From the NCBI GenBank assembly GCA_003224855.1, contig QHZY01000007.1, positions 1-50,107 on the forward strand: a DNA stretch of 50,107 nucleotides, in the 5' to 3' direction. Both the position numbers and the translations under genes were made by a program. Below are positions 11,783 through 21,239 of the stretch, piece by piece. Every line of letters begins with the position of its first letter. Within the stretch, counting starts at the first letter, position 1. This DNA comes from Acidobacteriota bacterium (GTDB lineage: Bacteria > Acidobacteriota > Terriglobia > Terriglobales > Acidobacteriaceae). Under the pieces are notes generated by a model that was not told where the DNA came from, searched no databases, and saw nothing but the letters and a program-made list of their open reading frames with translations.

Positions 11783-14428
11783 ATGTCGGGCACGGGTGCG
11801 GCTAACGAATCTGTTTGCGCGCACATCTCAAAGAGAGTAACCGTCGCGGGCGGAAGCGTTGAGGAGTATCAGACCACCTTGGCCATAAAGCTGAAGATCC
11901 TGGGGAGCGCTAGATCAGGAAAGTTCATTCCCGCTGACCCGTTCGTAAGGGCCGCGCTGATCGTGTTTCTGGTGTCCGCGATCGCGCTGGGCGGCGCCTT
12001 CACTTATTACTACGTCAAATTCGGCCGCGTCATCGACGAACGCTTCAAGGGCCAGGTGTTCAGCAACTCTGCCCGTGTCTATGCCATCCCTGAAACGGTT
12101 CGAGTGGGTCAAAAGCTTGACGCTAAGGAGGTCGCTGCCGAACTTCGTCGCGCCGGATATTCCGACCGGAACGGGCAATCGGGAATGGGCAGCTACCGGC
12201 TGAGCTCGGATGGAATCGAGGTCTCTCCCGGACCGGATTCCTACCACAGCCCGGAACCGGCACTTATTCGACTTCGGGCAGGCAAGGTTGAGAGCATAAA
12301 AGGAAAATCGGGCGATCTCGCGGCCTACGAACTGGAACCGCAGATGATCACCTCGCTGTTCGACGCCGAGCAGCGTTCTAAACGCCAGCTGGTGAAGTAC
12401 CAGGACATTCCCAATATCCTGGTGGATGCCGTGTTGGCGATTGAAGATCGTCGATTCTTCCAGCACAACGGAGTCAATTTCCTCCGTCTGGCCGAGGCCA
12501 CCTGGGTTGATCTTACTCATCAACGGCACGAACAGGGTGGATCGACCATCACCATGCAACTCTCGCGAGCTTTTTTTCTGACTCCGGAAAAGACTGTCCG
12601 GAGAAAGCTGACCGAAATTCTTATTGCAACCGAGCTGGAACAGAAATTCAACAAACAGCAGATTTTTGAGTTTTACGCGAACCGGGTTGACCTGGGACAG
12701 CGGGGCTCGTTCACCGTGAGTGGGTTCGCTGAAGCAGCCCGCGCTTATTTCAACAAAGATTTGAAAGACATCACATTGCCAGAAGCCGCACTGATCGCGG
12801 GCTTGATTCAGGCGCCCAGCTACCTGTCTCCCTATCGCCACCCCGAGCGTGCGCTCGATCGCCGCAACCTGGTGCTGGATGCCATGGTCGACACGCGAGC
12901 GATAACCCGAGACCAGGCCGACAAGGCCAAGGCCACTCCGTTGAAACTTGCGCCGCCCAATGTTGAGGCCAGCGATGCCCCTTACTTTATTGATCTGGTA
13001 CGCGAAACCCTGATCAGCAAGATGGATGAACGCCAGATGAATGATCAGGCATACCGCATCTACACCACAGTCGATCCGCAGTTGCAGAAGGCGGCAGCTC
13101 AGGCCGTGGAATCGGGCCTGAAGCTGATCGATGAGCAGGTGACCAAGCTGCGGACGAAGAAAGTTAAGATTGCGAAGAACAAGTACGAGACCAAGGTGCA
13201 ACCGGGACCGCAGGCGCAGGTGGCGCTGGTCGCTCTCGATCCCCACACCGGAGAAGTTTTGGCTTTGGTTGGTGGCCGCAACTACGGTTTCAGTCAGCTG
13301 AATCACGCCATCGCCAAGCGTCCCACCGGATCAATTTTCAAGCCTTTCGTCTATGCCGCCGCAATCAATACCGGGCTGGATGGTTCGAGCCCGGTTATCA
13401 CGGCAGCGTCAACGGTTGAGGATCAGCCCACGACCTTCAGTTACGGTGACCAGATCTACGAGCCACGAAATTACAAAGAGGAATATCACGGCCAGGTCAC
13501 GCTTCGTTACGCGCTTGCGATGTCGTTGAACAATGCCACGGTGAAGCTGGCAGAAGAGGTGGGATACGACAAAGTAGCTGAGCTTGCAAAAGCTGCGGGC
13601 ATTACATCGGTGAAACCGACACCTGCGATGGCCTTGGGCTCCTACGACGCAACTCCGCTGGATATGGCGGCGGCTTACACGGTCTTCGCAAACGCAGGAA
13701 CCAGGCTCTCGCCCACCGTGGTCAACTCGGTCCGCAACAGCAAGGGCGATGTGATCATGGACTTCAAGCCGGAAGAACGTCAGGTGCTTGATCCGCGTGT
13801 GGCGTTCGTCGCCACCAACATGATGGAGAGCGTGGTCAACAATGGACTGGCCTTCAGCGCAGTGCGCGGGCGAGGATTCTTAGCCCCGGCGGCCGGAAAA
13901 ACCGGAAGTTCGCACGATGGCTGGTTTGCCGGTTATACCAGCAATTTACTGTGCGTGGTGTGGGTTGGATATGACGACTACAGCGATCTTCATTTGAGCG
14001 GCGCCCAGACTGCCGCTCCCATCTGGGCCGAATTCATGAAAAAGGCAGTCGCCCTGCCGCAATACTCTGATACCAAGCCCTTTACACAGCCCAGCGGTAT
14101 TGTTGACGTTCAGCTCGATAAACAGACCAATCTACTGGCAACTCCAGCGTGTCCAGATACTTACACGTCCGCATTCATCGCCGGCACCGAGCCCAGCCAG
14201 ACCTGTGATCAGGACACCGGCGTTAAGGGTTTCTTCTCAAAGATCTTCGGCCTGGGCGACCAAAAGCCCTTGCCCCCGCCTCCGGCCGGCGCGGAACCGG
14301 TGGCCGCGAGCCAGGATGGCAAAAAGAAAAAGGGTTTTTTTGGCAAATTAGCGGGTATCTTTAAAGAGGACAAACCGTCTAACAATCCGCCGTCGAAGCC
14401 CGCGGACAACAGCGAACCTCCCCACTGA
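11783..14428 (+). CDS. Class A penicillin-binding protein (PBP1-type transglycosylase/transpeptidase)
   Basis: An 881-residue bifunctional peptidoglycan synthase. One TM segment (about 54-77, FVRAALIVFLVSAIALGGAF) anchors it in the inner membrane. A UB2H-like stretch comes next. The GT51 domain has AIEDRRFFQHNGV (catalytic Glu), EQGGSTITMQLSRAFFL, RKLTEILIATELEQ and PEAALIAGLIQAPS. The transpeptidase domain has TGSIFKP (Ser517-x-x-Lys), SLNN and GKTGSS (Lys706). The C-terminus is a Lys/Pro-rich tail (about 820-881). The first 32 codons are poorly family-like. A TTG at 11879 preceded by GAGGAG gives a start at LAIKLKILGSARSGK and may be the true one. Confidence 0.92.
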   Translation: MSGTGAANESVCAHISKRVTVAGGSVEEYQTTLAIKLKILGSARSGKFIPADPFVRAALIVFLVSAIALGGAFTYYYVKFGRVIDERFKGQVFSNSARVYAIPETVRVGQKLDAKEVAAELRRAGYSDRNGQSGMGSYRLSSDGIEVSPGPDSYHSPEPALIRLRAGKVESIKGKSGDLAAYELEPQMITSLFDAEQRSKRQLVKYQDIPNILVDAVLAIEDRRFFQHNGVNFLRLAEATWVDLTHQRHEQGGSTITMQLSRAFFLTPEKTVRRKLTEILIATELEQKFNKQQIFEFYANRVDLGQRGSFTVSGFAEAARAYFNKDLKDITLPEAALIAGLIQAPSYLSPYRHPERALDRRNLVLDAMVDTRAITRDQADKAKATPLKLAPPNVEASDAPYFIDLVRETLISKMDERQMNDQAYRIYTTVDPQLQKAAAQAVESGLKLIDEQVTKLRTKKVKIAKNKYETKVQPGPQAQVALVALDPHTGEVLALVGGRNYGFSQLNHAIAKRPTGSIFKPFVYAAAINTGLDGSSPVITAASTVEDQPTTFSYGDQIYEPRNYKEEYHGQVTLRYALAMSLNNATVKLAEEVGYDKVAELAKAAGITSVKPTPAMALGSYDATPLDMAAAYTVFANAGTRLSPTVVNSVRNSKGDVIMDFKPEERQVLDPRVAFVATNMMESVVNNGLAFSAVRGRGFLAPAAGKTGSSHDGWFAGYTSNLLCVVWVGYDDYSDLHLSGAQTAAPIWAEFMKKAVALPQYSDTKPFTQPSGIVDVQLDKQTNLLATPACPDTYTSAFIAGTEPSQTCDQDTGVKGFFSKIFGLGDQKPLPPPPAGAEPVAASQDGKKKKGFFGKLAGIFKEDKPSNNPPSKPADNSEPPH

Positions 14429-14459
14429 TCCGAATTCGGCTGGCGGGCAGGAGTCGAAT

Positions 14460-15112
14460 ATGCAGTCACGGCACCTGATCGTAGCCGCAGCTGTGATTAT
14501 GAGCAGCGCAGCCTGTGCTGCTTCAGCAGTTTCCGCCCGTCCACATTCCGGTGAACAAGTCCAGATCAGCCCGCCCGAAGTTCGGCGGACCGAACCGCCT
14601 TCTGTTAGCGCGTCGGCCGACGAATTGGAGGGGCGTGGCGACACGCTACGAGGCGAGAAAGCATACCTGGATGCTTTGGATTACTACCGCGCGGCATTGG
14701 CGAAAAAGCCGGGGGCCTCTCAGCTTTTCAACAAGGCCGGCATTACCGAGCTTTTGCTGCATCGGTTTCGTGAGGCGGCGAAGGATTTCGAGCGTGCGAT
14801 AAAGTACGATCACGACTACGCAGACGCTCACAACAATCTTGGCGTCATTCATTATCTGCAGAAGAAGTACGGGAAGGCGATCAAGGAATACGAAAAGGCC
14901 ATCAAAGCCCGCAACGACTCGGCATCCTTCTACAGTAACTGTACGCGAAAATCGGCGACGCCGAGCATTCCCTGCTATATCTGCGGCGTGCCATGGAAGA
15001 GGGATACAAGGGAATTGGCAATGTATTCAAGGATGCGGAATTCGCCAGTCTGCGAAAAGATGGCCGATTTACCGAGTTGATGGCGGCACGCCCTCTTGGC
15101 ATCCCTGAATGA
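14460..15112 (+). pseudogene. Secreted TPR-repeat protein with internal deletion/frameshift
   Basis: The frame opens with a signal peptide (residues 1-27, ...AACAASAVSA) and continues through at least two TPR units (DALDYYRAALAKKPGASQLF; ADAHNNLGVIHYLQKKYGKAIKEYEKAIKA). After SASFYSN at about 14940 it turns into out-of-frame text and stops at 15080. A different frame picks up immediately with LYAKIGDAEHSLLYLRRAMEEG and ends GRFTELMAARPLGIPE at 15112, which reads as the natural C-terminus of the same kind of protein. A stretch that would hold the next TPR unit (perhaps 40 codons or more, judged from similar proteins) is missing at the join. TPR proteins act in protein-protein assembly; the partner is unknown. 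Confidence 0.75.
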
Positions 15113-15119
15113 TGCGGCG

Positions 15120-15158
15120 TTACGAAATTTTACGAAATCTTTAGAGACTTTTTACGAT
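15120..15158. promoter_or_regulatory. Phased TTACGA direct repeats
   Basis: TTACGAAAT occurs at 15120-15128 and 15130-15138, and TTACGAT at 15152-15158. The starts are 10 and 22 bp apart, close to one and two helical turns, which is the layout expected for cooperative binding of a dimeric regulator. The site lies between the TPR gene and the hairpin at 15219. No regulator can be named. Confidence 0.35.
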
Positions 15159-15218
15159 TCCCGGGTTTAAAGTGTTGAATAACTCCTGAAAACAACAGGG
15201 TGAGTAAGGAGAAACGGT

Positions 15219-15276
15219 ACCCGCCGGTCGTTGACCCGAGCACGCCCCAAGCAAACGACCGGCGGGTTTTCATTTT
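15219..15276 (+). terminator. Strong intrinsic terminator-like hairpin
   Basis: The arms are 15219-15232 and 15254-15267, 14 perfectly paired bases (ACCCGCCGGTCGTT and its complement), with a 21-nt loop. They are followed by TTTCATTTT. This is the strongest hairpin seen in the window. It may end the TPR transcript or a separate short RNA that starts in the 15160-15190 area. A short frame from GTG 15200 to a stop at 15280 (26 residues, MSKEKRYPPVVD...) runs through the hairpin; I do not count it as a gene. Confidence 0.6.
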
Positions 15277-15377
15277 CTGATCGGCAACCGCCCTGATTGG
15301 TGACCAAGGTCATCTTGCCGGGCTTCCTTCCGTGTTCCACTCTAGAGGTGTCTCACTGCGCCACGCGCCCGAATTCT

Positions 15378-16061
15378 ATGGCTAAAGGAAATATGCCCTC
15401 CGGGGCAGCGGACTGGACCCAACTGCTGACCGACCCTGATTTGGTAAAGCATCTGGGAGAGTTACTTCAAACCTATCGCGAAGCTTTGCCTGAGAAACGC
15501 GAGCAGGCGCTGATGGAAGCCATGCGGCGCATCAAAAGCAAGCCTGCCGCGGGTGCGGCGGTCGAGGAGTCCCGAGAAGAATTTCTGGACACTTCCGTGG
15601 CAAACATACCGGAAGTAAGGCCTGCACCAGCCGTTCCCTCCGAGCTCCCCCCGTTTCAGCCCGACATCTTCACGCCCAACTGGGGCCAGGATCGGCGACA
15701 GTTTCCGCGCATGAAATGCTTCGTCGCGGTCGAACTGAGGGTCAACAATTCCCCCAACCCAATCTGGGGAAATCTCTCCAATACCGGTCTGGGCGGATGC
15801 TTTGTGGAGACCGCATCCCCCGTACCTTCGGGCGCCGATGTGGAAATTGGGCTTTGGCTGGCTAACGGGAAGATCTGGATCAAAGGCATCATCCTCACCG
15901 GCGTAGTCACTCGGAGCAGTCCTTCGTTCGGGGTCCGTGTCCGGTTTGGAGACTTGGGCACAACTGAGCGTGAGAACCTGAGGCACTTCCTGAAGTTTGT
16001 CGAGAGTACCACCAGAAGCGACCGCAGCGAGCAATCCTACCTGGCTAAACTCCAGCGCTAG
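15378..16061 (+). CDS. PilZ-domain protein
   Basis: A 227-residue protein. The first 100 residues are helical and variable (DWTQLLTDPDLVKHLGELLQTYREALPEKR). The C-terminal PilZ domain starts with DRRQFPRMKC (105-114), the RxxxR c-di-GMP motif, and has NLSNTGLGGCFVE, which matches the D/N-x-S-x-x-G motif. PilZ domains bind cyclic di-GMP and relay it to motility, secretion or polysaccharide machinery. The start ATG 15378 (MAKGNMPSG) is preferred over the TTG 81 bp upstream, whose extra residues look untranslated. The PilZ text is close in style to the second half of the protein at 24478. Confidence 0.85.
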   Translation: MAKGNMPSGAADWTQLLTDPDLVKHLGELLQTYREALPEKREQALMEAMRRIKSKPAAGAAVEESREEFLDTSVANIPEVRPAPAVPSELPPFQPDIFTPNWGQDRRQFPRMKCFVAVELRVNNSPNPIWGNLSNTGLGGCFVETASPVPSGADVEIGLWLANGKIWIKGIILTGVVTRSSPSFGVRVRFGDLGTTERENLRHFLKFVESTTRSDRSEQSYLAKLQR

Positions 16062-16164
16062 ACGCAGATTGAAATTATTCGTGCACCGAATCCCTTCCTG
16101 GGCTTGGTCATCTAAACGCACAGACAGGCTCCGAAGCAGACTGTTCTGGAAGTTGATAAACTTT

Positions 16165-16195
16165 TACAAGGGCTTGCATCAGGCTGGCCCTTGTA
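16165..16195 (+). promoter_or_regulatory. Hairpin in the transketolase leader
   Basis: The inverted repeat TACAAGGGC (16165-16173) and GCCCTTGTA (16187-16195) has a 13-nt loop. It lies about 50 bp before the tkt start and is not followed by a T-run. It could be an operator or a structured 5' leader; there is no further support. Confidence 0.3.
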
Positions 16196-16246
16196 GCTCG
16201 CTTCTACTCGTGCCCTGACGGCGCAAGCTCCCGAGGAGACCTATTC

Positions 16247-18334
16247 ATGGTGGCAAGCGATCAAGCTGTTCTTACCAGCAAGCAGCTGGAAACTCTCTCC
16301 ATCAACACAATTCGCACCCTGGCAATGGACGCCGTCCAACAGGCCAACTCCGGGCATCCAGGCGCCCCCATGGCATTGGCTCCGGCAGCTTATTGTTTGT
16401 GGCAGCAGTTTCTTCGCTACGACCCTGAAAATCCCACCTGGCCGAACCGCGACCGCTTCGTGCTGTCGAATGGACATGCGTCCATGCTGCTGTACGCCAT
16501 GCTGTATCTCTCAGGCGTTCGGGGAATCAATCCCGAAGGCGAGTCTCGCGGTGACTTTGCTGTCACGCTCGATGACATTAAGAGGTTCCGCCAGATTGAC
16601 AGTAAAACTCCAGGACATCCTGAATACCGCATTACGGCAGGCGTCGAAACCACCACTGGCCCGCTCGGCCAGGGGATCGCCAATAGCGTGGGAATGGCAA
16701 TGGCCTCGGCCTGGCTGGCCGCCCACTACAACCGCCCGGGATTCGAGATCTTCAACTATCGCATTTATGCATTTTGTGGGGACGGTGATCTGATGGAAGG
16801 AGTTGGCAGCGAAGCTGCGTCGCTCGCCGGCCATCTCAAGTTGCCGAACCTTACCTGGATTTACGACAACAATCATGTGACGCTCGACGGCCCGGCCAGC
16901 GATTCCTTCAGCGAAAATGTCGAAGATCGCTTTCATGGTTATGGCTGGCACGTCACGCATGTCACCGATGCCAACGATCTGGATGCATTCTCGCGCGCCC
17001 TGGACAGTGCCGCTCAGACCAAGGACCGTCCGACGCTGATCGTTCTGAATAGCCATATCGGATATGGCTCGCCCCACAAGCAGGACACCAACGCTGCCCA
17101 CGGAGAACCGCTGGGAGAAGACGAAGTCAAGCTGGTCAAAAAATTCTACGGCTGGCCGGAAGACCAACACTTTCTGGTTCCGCCGGAAATTCGGGAGAAT
17201 TTCAGCAACGGTATCGGCCGGCGCGGACGCGAACTACGCCAGCGCTGGGAGTTGATGTTCGAAGAGTATGCAGCGAAATTTCCCGATCTGGCTGATCAGA
17301 TTCAACGCATGCAGGAACGCCAGCTGCCGGACGGCTGGGATTCCAACCTTCCTACCTTCCCAGCTGATCCAAAAGGAATGGCGACGCGGGACAGCTCCGG
17401 CAAAGTTCTGAACGCAATTGCCGAAAAAATTCCCTGGATGATCGGCGGCTCCGCTGATCTGGCAACTTCCGACCGCACCAGACTGAAATTCGATGGAGCG
17501 GGAGACTTTGAGGCCGGTCATTACGGCGGACGTAATCTGCATTTCGGGGTGCGCGAACATGGAATGGCGGCCGCCCTGAACGGCATGGCCGTTTCCAAGC
17601 TGCGGCCCTTTGGCGGCACGTTCTTCAATTTTTCCGATTACATGAAGCCGGCGGTGCGGCTCTCCGCCATCATGGAAGTGCCATCCATTTTCATCTACAC
17701 CCACGATTCGATTGGCTTGGGGGAAGATGGTCCTACTCATCAGCCGATCGAGCAATTGGCTGGCCTGCGTGCGGTTCCTGGACTTGTGCTGTTTCGCCCG
17801 GCTGACGCAAACGAAGTGGTGGAGGCGTGGAAGGTAATCATAAAGCTGAAGCACCGTCCTGCCGCACTGGTCCTCAGCCGGCAGAATCTTCCCACTTTTG
17901 ATCGCACCAGGTACAAACCAGCGTCGGGTGTCGCACAGGGCGCATATGTTTTAGCGGACGCGCCAAACGGCAGGCCGGATGTGATTCTGATGGGCACCGG
18001 AAGCGAGGTGCAGTGGTGTGTCAGTGCCTACGAACAGTTGAAATCGGAGGGCATCAACGCCCGGGTCGTCAGTATGCCGTCGTGGGATTTGTTCGAGGCG
18101 CAAACCGCCGAATATCGCAACCAAGTTCTTCCGGAAACGGTGAAGGCTCGCGTATCAGTGGAACAGGCGGCTACGCTGGGATGGGAACGATACGTCGGCG
18201 CCTATGGAGTCTCTATCGGGATGACCGGTTTCGGCGCATCTGCCCCGCTTAAAGACTTGCTCAAAAAATTTGGCTTTACCACCGAGCATGTGGTGAGCGC
18301 CGCGCGAGAGAGCATGGCGCGAGCGAAGAAGTAA
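16247..18334 (+). CDS. tkt: Transketolase
   Basis: A 695-residue thiamine-diphosphate enzyme that moves two-carbon units between sugar phosphates. The N-terminus has NTIRTLAMDAVQQANSGHPG and ALAPAAYCLWQQFL. The ThDP-binding motif GDGDLMEG starts at residue 178 and ends with YDNNHVTLDG. The middle Pyr domain has GGSADLATSD, NLHFGVREHGMAAALNGMA and THDSIGLGEDGPTHQPIEQLAGLR. The C-terminal domain has LMGTGSEVQWCV. The length is normal. The start ATG 16247 follows CGAGGAGACC. It is the first gene of a pentose phosphate cluster with tal (broken), zwf and glk. Confidence 0.96.
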   Translation: MVASDQAVLTSKQLETLSINTIRTLAMDAVQQANSGHPGAPMALAPAAYCLWQQFLRYDPENPTWPNRDRFVLSNGHASMLLYAMLYLSGVRGINPEGESRGDFAVTLDDIKRFRQIDSKTPGHPEYRITAGVETTTGPLGQGIANSVGMAMASAWLAAHYNRPGFEIFNYRIYAFCGDGDLMEGVGSEAASLAGHLKLPNLTWIYDNNHVTLDGPASDSFSENVEDRFHGYGWHVTHVTDANDLDAFSRALDSAAQTKDRPTLIVLNSHIGYGSPHKQDTNAAHGEPLGEDEVKLVKKFYGWPEDQHFLVPPEIRENFSNGIGRRGRELRQRWELMFEEYAAKFPDLADQIQRMQERQLPDGWDSNLPTFPADPKGMATRDSSGKVLNAIAEKIPWMIGGSADLATSDRTRLKFDGAGDFEAGHYGGRNLHFGVREHGMAAALNGMAVSKLRPFGGTFFNFSDYMKPAVRLSAIMEVPSIFIYTHDSIGLGEDGPTHQPIEQLAGLRAVPGLVLFRPADANEVVEAWKVIIKLKHRPAALVLSRQNLPTFDRTRYKPASGVAQGAYVLADAPNGRPDVILMGTGSEVQWCVSAYEQLKSEGINARVVSMPSWDLFEAQTAEYRNQVLPETVKARVSVEQAATLGWERYVGAYGVSIGMTGFGASAPLKDLLKKFGFTTEHVVSAARESMARAKK

Positions 18335-18358
18335 AATAATTTCAGCCGTGAGGTTTTT

Positions 18359-19334
18359 ATGAATCCAGTCGAAACACTCGAAACAGTTAAGACTAACTCC
18401 CTCAAAGAACTGCAGAAATATGGTCAATCGATTTGGCTCGATTACATCCGGCGCAACCTGATTTCAAGCGGTGACCTTAAGCGACTGATCGCCGAAGACG
18501 GGCTGCGGGGCATGACCTCTAATCCGACAATTTTCGAAAAAGCCATCGCGGGAAGCACCGACTATGACGACATCCTGCAATCGCTGCGCGGTCGTACTGA
18601 CCTGGATGCAAAGGCCCGTTATGAAAAGCTGGCGATACGCGACATCCAGGACGCAGCTGATCTTCTGCAGCCGGTGTACGAGCAGACCAAAACGCGCGAC
18701 GGCTATGTCAGCCTGGAGGTCTCACCCTACCTGGCGCGCGACACCCAAGGGACCATTCAGGAAGCACGCGCGCTGTGGAAGGCCGTCAGCCGCAAGAACG
18801 TGATGATTAAGGTACCCGGGACTGCCGAAGGCTTACCCGCCTTCCAAGTCGGCGAAAGATGAAACCGAGGCTGGCCAGCTGAAAAGCCTGCTCGGAAAAG
18901 TTGCCATCGCCAACGGAAAACTCGCCTATCAGAGCTACCTGAAGGTCTTTGCAAGCGACCGGTGGAAGGACCTGGCTGCCAAGGGCGCACAAACGCAGCG
19001 CGTTCTCTGGGCCAGCACCAGCACCAAAAATCCCGCATATCGCGACGTGATGTACGTCGAGGAAATGATCGGTAAAGATACTGTCAATACCATTCCGCCG
19101 GCCACGCTTGAGGCTTTTCGTAACCACGGAAAATGCCGCGCCAGCCTGACCGAAGACATCGCCGGGGCTCAGGCCACCATGAGGACCTTGGCCCAGTTGA
19201 GTATCTCGATCGACCAGATCACCGATAAATTGACCGACGACGGGGTACGTTCATTTGACGAAGCATTTGACAAGCTGTTGCAGGCGGTCGAGAAGAATAC
19301 AGGGTCGCCAGCACCTTCGAAGGCAACCAAATAG
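18359..19334 (+). pseudogene. tal: Transaldolase, internal deletion with frameshift
   Basis: The first frame (18359 to about 18841) gives residues 1-161 of a long-type transaldolase: GQSIWLDYIRRNLI, GMTSNPTIFEKAI, YVSLEVSPYLARDT and NVMIKVPGTAEGLPA with the Schiff-base Lys151. It then diverges and stops at 18862. A second frame, starting near 18848 (KDETEAGQLKSLLGK), carries the family C-terminus: VLWASTSTKNPAYRDVMYVEEMIG, NTIPPATLEAFRNHGK and the last helix. About 60-75 residues that should lie between are absent, including the family's VNVTLLFS-like and SFFVSRID-like parts of the active site. As written no functional transaldolase can be made. It follows tkt by 24 bp. Confidence 0.85.
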
Positions 19335-19691
19335 CGGAGTGTTCCCTCGACATCATCGGCACAATAAATCTGCAAGGGCGCGGCCAATTTCGAAGCCTGC
19401 ATGGCTGAACCTCTGTAAAGCCCTAAGTGAGCCGCTGAGTTAATCAATCACGAATCCTGCATTGCCTAAACCGTAGAGAAACGATTTAATAGCAGCGAGG
19501 AGAGCACGATGAGATCAAAAATGGCGGCCCTGAAAAAGACAGGCTTCCCAAGAAGATCCTTTCTGTTCTGTCCGTAGGTTTCGTGGTCACATCGGAGCAA
19601 AGGCTCCAGCCGGCAAATCGGCTTGAGCAGGTTCGAACGACTCGCTATCTGGTCTGGACTGTCACCCTCGTAGTTAAAATTTCAAGGATGG
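19335..19691. other. 357-bp region between tal and zwf without a recognised gene
   Basis: No convincing gene is seen. At 19509 an ATG preceded by GAGGAGAGCACG opens a 22-codon frame (MRSKMAALKKTGFPRRSF...) that stops early. The following frame (PKKILSVLSVGFVV...) is open through to the zwf start region. This could be a short leader peptide or a damaged small gene. The zwf promoter should lie in its second half. Confidence 0.4.
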
Positions 19692-21239
19692 ATGCAAATG
19701 GCCCAAGCGGATGTTCTGTCGGCAATGCCGCAGCAACGAATCGGCAGACCTGCTGATCCCTGCACCATGGTGATTTTCGGCGCGGCCGGAGACCTCACCC
19801 GCCGCAAGCTGATTCCTGCGCTCTACAATCTGGCCACCAATCAGTTGCTGTCGCGCGAATTCGCGGTGGTCGGGGTGGCGCGCACTCAGATCTCGGAAGA
19901 CGAATTCCGCAAGCGGATCACTAATGATATCCAGCAGTTTGCCAGCAACGGTGTGGACCGCGATCTTTGGGAGTGGTTCTTGCGCCGGCTGCATTATGTG
20001 CACGGCGATTTCAAAGACTCCAATCTTTATCCGCGCTTGAAAGAAACCCTCGACAAAGTGGACGCCGAGCACTCCACCCACGGTAATCATCTGTACTATC
20101 TGGCCACCGCCGCCGACTACTTCGGGCCGATCGTCGAACAACTGGCGGGGGTGGGACTGATGCATGAAGGGGGCGAACACTGGCGGAGAGTGATTGTCGA
20201 GAAACCCTTCGGGCATGACCTCGAAAGCGCGAAAAATCTGAACCAGCAACTGCTGAAGGTTGCCGACGAAAGACAGATTTATCGGATCGACCATTATCTT
20301 GGCAAAGAAACCGTTCAAAACATTTTGGCTTTTCGTTTCGCCAACGGAATTTTTGAGCCCATCTGGAACCGCCGCTACATCGATCACATTCAGATCTCGG
20401 TGGCGGAAACCGTGGGCGTTGAATCACGCGGCAGCTACTACGATCAGGCGGGTGCGCTGCGCGACATGGTGCCCAACCACATCATGCAGCTGATCAGCCT
20501 CACTGCCATGGAACCTCCGGTTTCTTTCCGGGCGGATGCGGTGCGCGATGAACAGGCCAAAATCCTGCATGCCATCCAGCCCTTGAGCGCGGAAGACGTG
20601 CTGAGCAAAACCGTGCGCGGCCAATATGGCTCAGGACTCATCAATGGGGAACGGGTTCCTGGCTACCGTGAAGAAGAGGGCGTGCCGCACGACTCGAAGA
20701 ATGAAACCTTTGTAGCCATGAAGCTGCAGATCGACAACTGGCGATGGGCAGATGTGCCGTTTTACCTGCGCACCGGTAAGCGATTGCCCAGCCGCAGCAC
20801 CGCCGTGGTCATTCAATTTCGGCGCGCTCCCTTTGTCCTGTTCCGCGATACCCCGGTTGAAAACCTCATGCCCAATCAGCTGGTCATGCACATCCAGCCG
20901 GAAGAAGGGATCTCGCTGCGCTTCGCGGCCAAAGTCCCCGGACCGGCGATGCGGCTGGGAGCGGTCGACATGAATTTCGAGTACGCGGATTATTTCGGCA
21001 GCCAGCCCAGCACCGGCTATGAGCGCCTGCTGCATGATTGCATGATTGGCGATGCCACCCTGTTCCAGCGTGCGGACATGGTGGAGGCGGGCTGGTGCGT
21101 GGTAAGTCCGGTGCTGGATGTGTGGAAGGCTCTGCCGCCGCGCAACTTTCCGAATTACGCAGCCGGCACCTGGGGGCCAAGGGATGCCGAGGATCTGCTC
21201 GAACGGGATGGGCGCCACTGGAGGGATTTCGAGAAATGA
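19692..21239 (+). CDS. zwf: Glucose-6-phosphate 1-dehydrogenase
   Basis: A 515-residue enzyme that oxidises glucose-6-phosphate to 6-phosphogluconolactone and reduces NADP+ (or NAD+). The N-terminal Rossmann motif is [21 protein letters not shown]. The active-site motif RIDHYLGKE (198-206) contains the catalytic His-rich [23 protein letters not shown] and [15 protein letters not shown] follow in family order, and the C-terminus has [12 protein letters not shown] and [13 protein letters not shown]. The length is normal. It overlaps glk by 4 bp (ATGA), which implies translational coupling. Neither 6-phosphogluconolactonase nor 6-phosphogluconate dehydrogenase is present in the window. Confidence 0.96.
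   Translation: MQMAQADVLSAMPQQRIGRPADPCTMVIFGAAGDLTRRKLIPALYNLATNQLLSREFAVVGVARTQISEDEFRKRITNDIQQFASNGVDRDLWEWFLRRLHYVHGDFKDSNLYPRLKETLDKVDAEHSTHGNHLYYLATAADYFGPIVEQLAGVGLMHEGGEHWRRVIVEKPFGHDLESAKNLNQQLLKVADERQIYRIDHYLGKETVQNILAFRFANGIFEPIWNRRYIDHIQISVAETVGVESRGSYYDQAGALRDMVPNHIMQLISLTAMEPPVSFRADAVRDEQAKILHAIQPLSAEDVLSKTVRGQYGSGLINGERVPGYREEEGVPHDSKNETFVAMKLQIDNWRWADVPFYLRTGKRLPSRSTAVVIQFRRAPFVLFRDTPVENLMPNQLVMHIQPEEGISLRFAAKVPGPAMRLGAVDMNFEYADYFGSQPSTGYERLLHDCMIGDATLFQRADMVEAGWCVVSPVLDVWKALPPRNFPNYAAGTWGPRDAEDLLERDGRHWRDFEK

Noticed and set aside
11915-13306. Long antisense open frame (463 codons) inside the PBP gene
   Set aside because: It lies wholly opposite a clear class A PBP, has no family-like motifs, and its residue mix is that of a shadow frame.
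15200-15280. A 26-codon frame through the strong hairpin
   Set aside because: It is too short to judge, lacks a clear ribosome site at the usual distance, and the hairpin explains the sequence better.
19628-19650. GGTTCGAA, resembling a tRNA T-loop
   Set aside because: The flanking bases do not form a T stem, and no acceptor or anticodon stem can be drawn around it.
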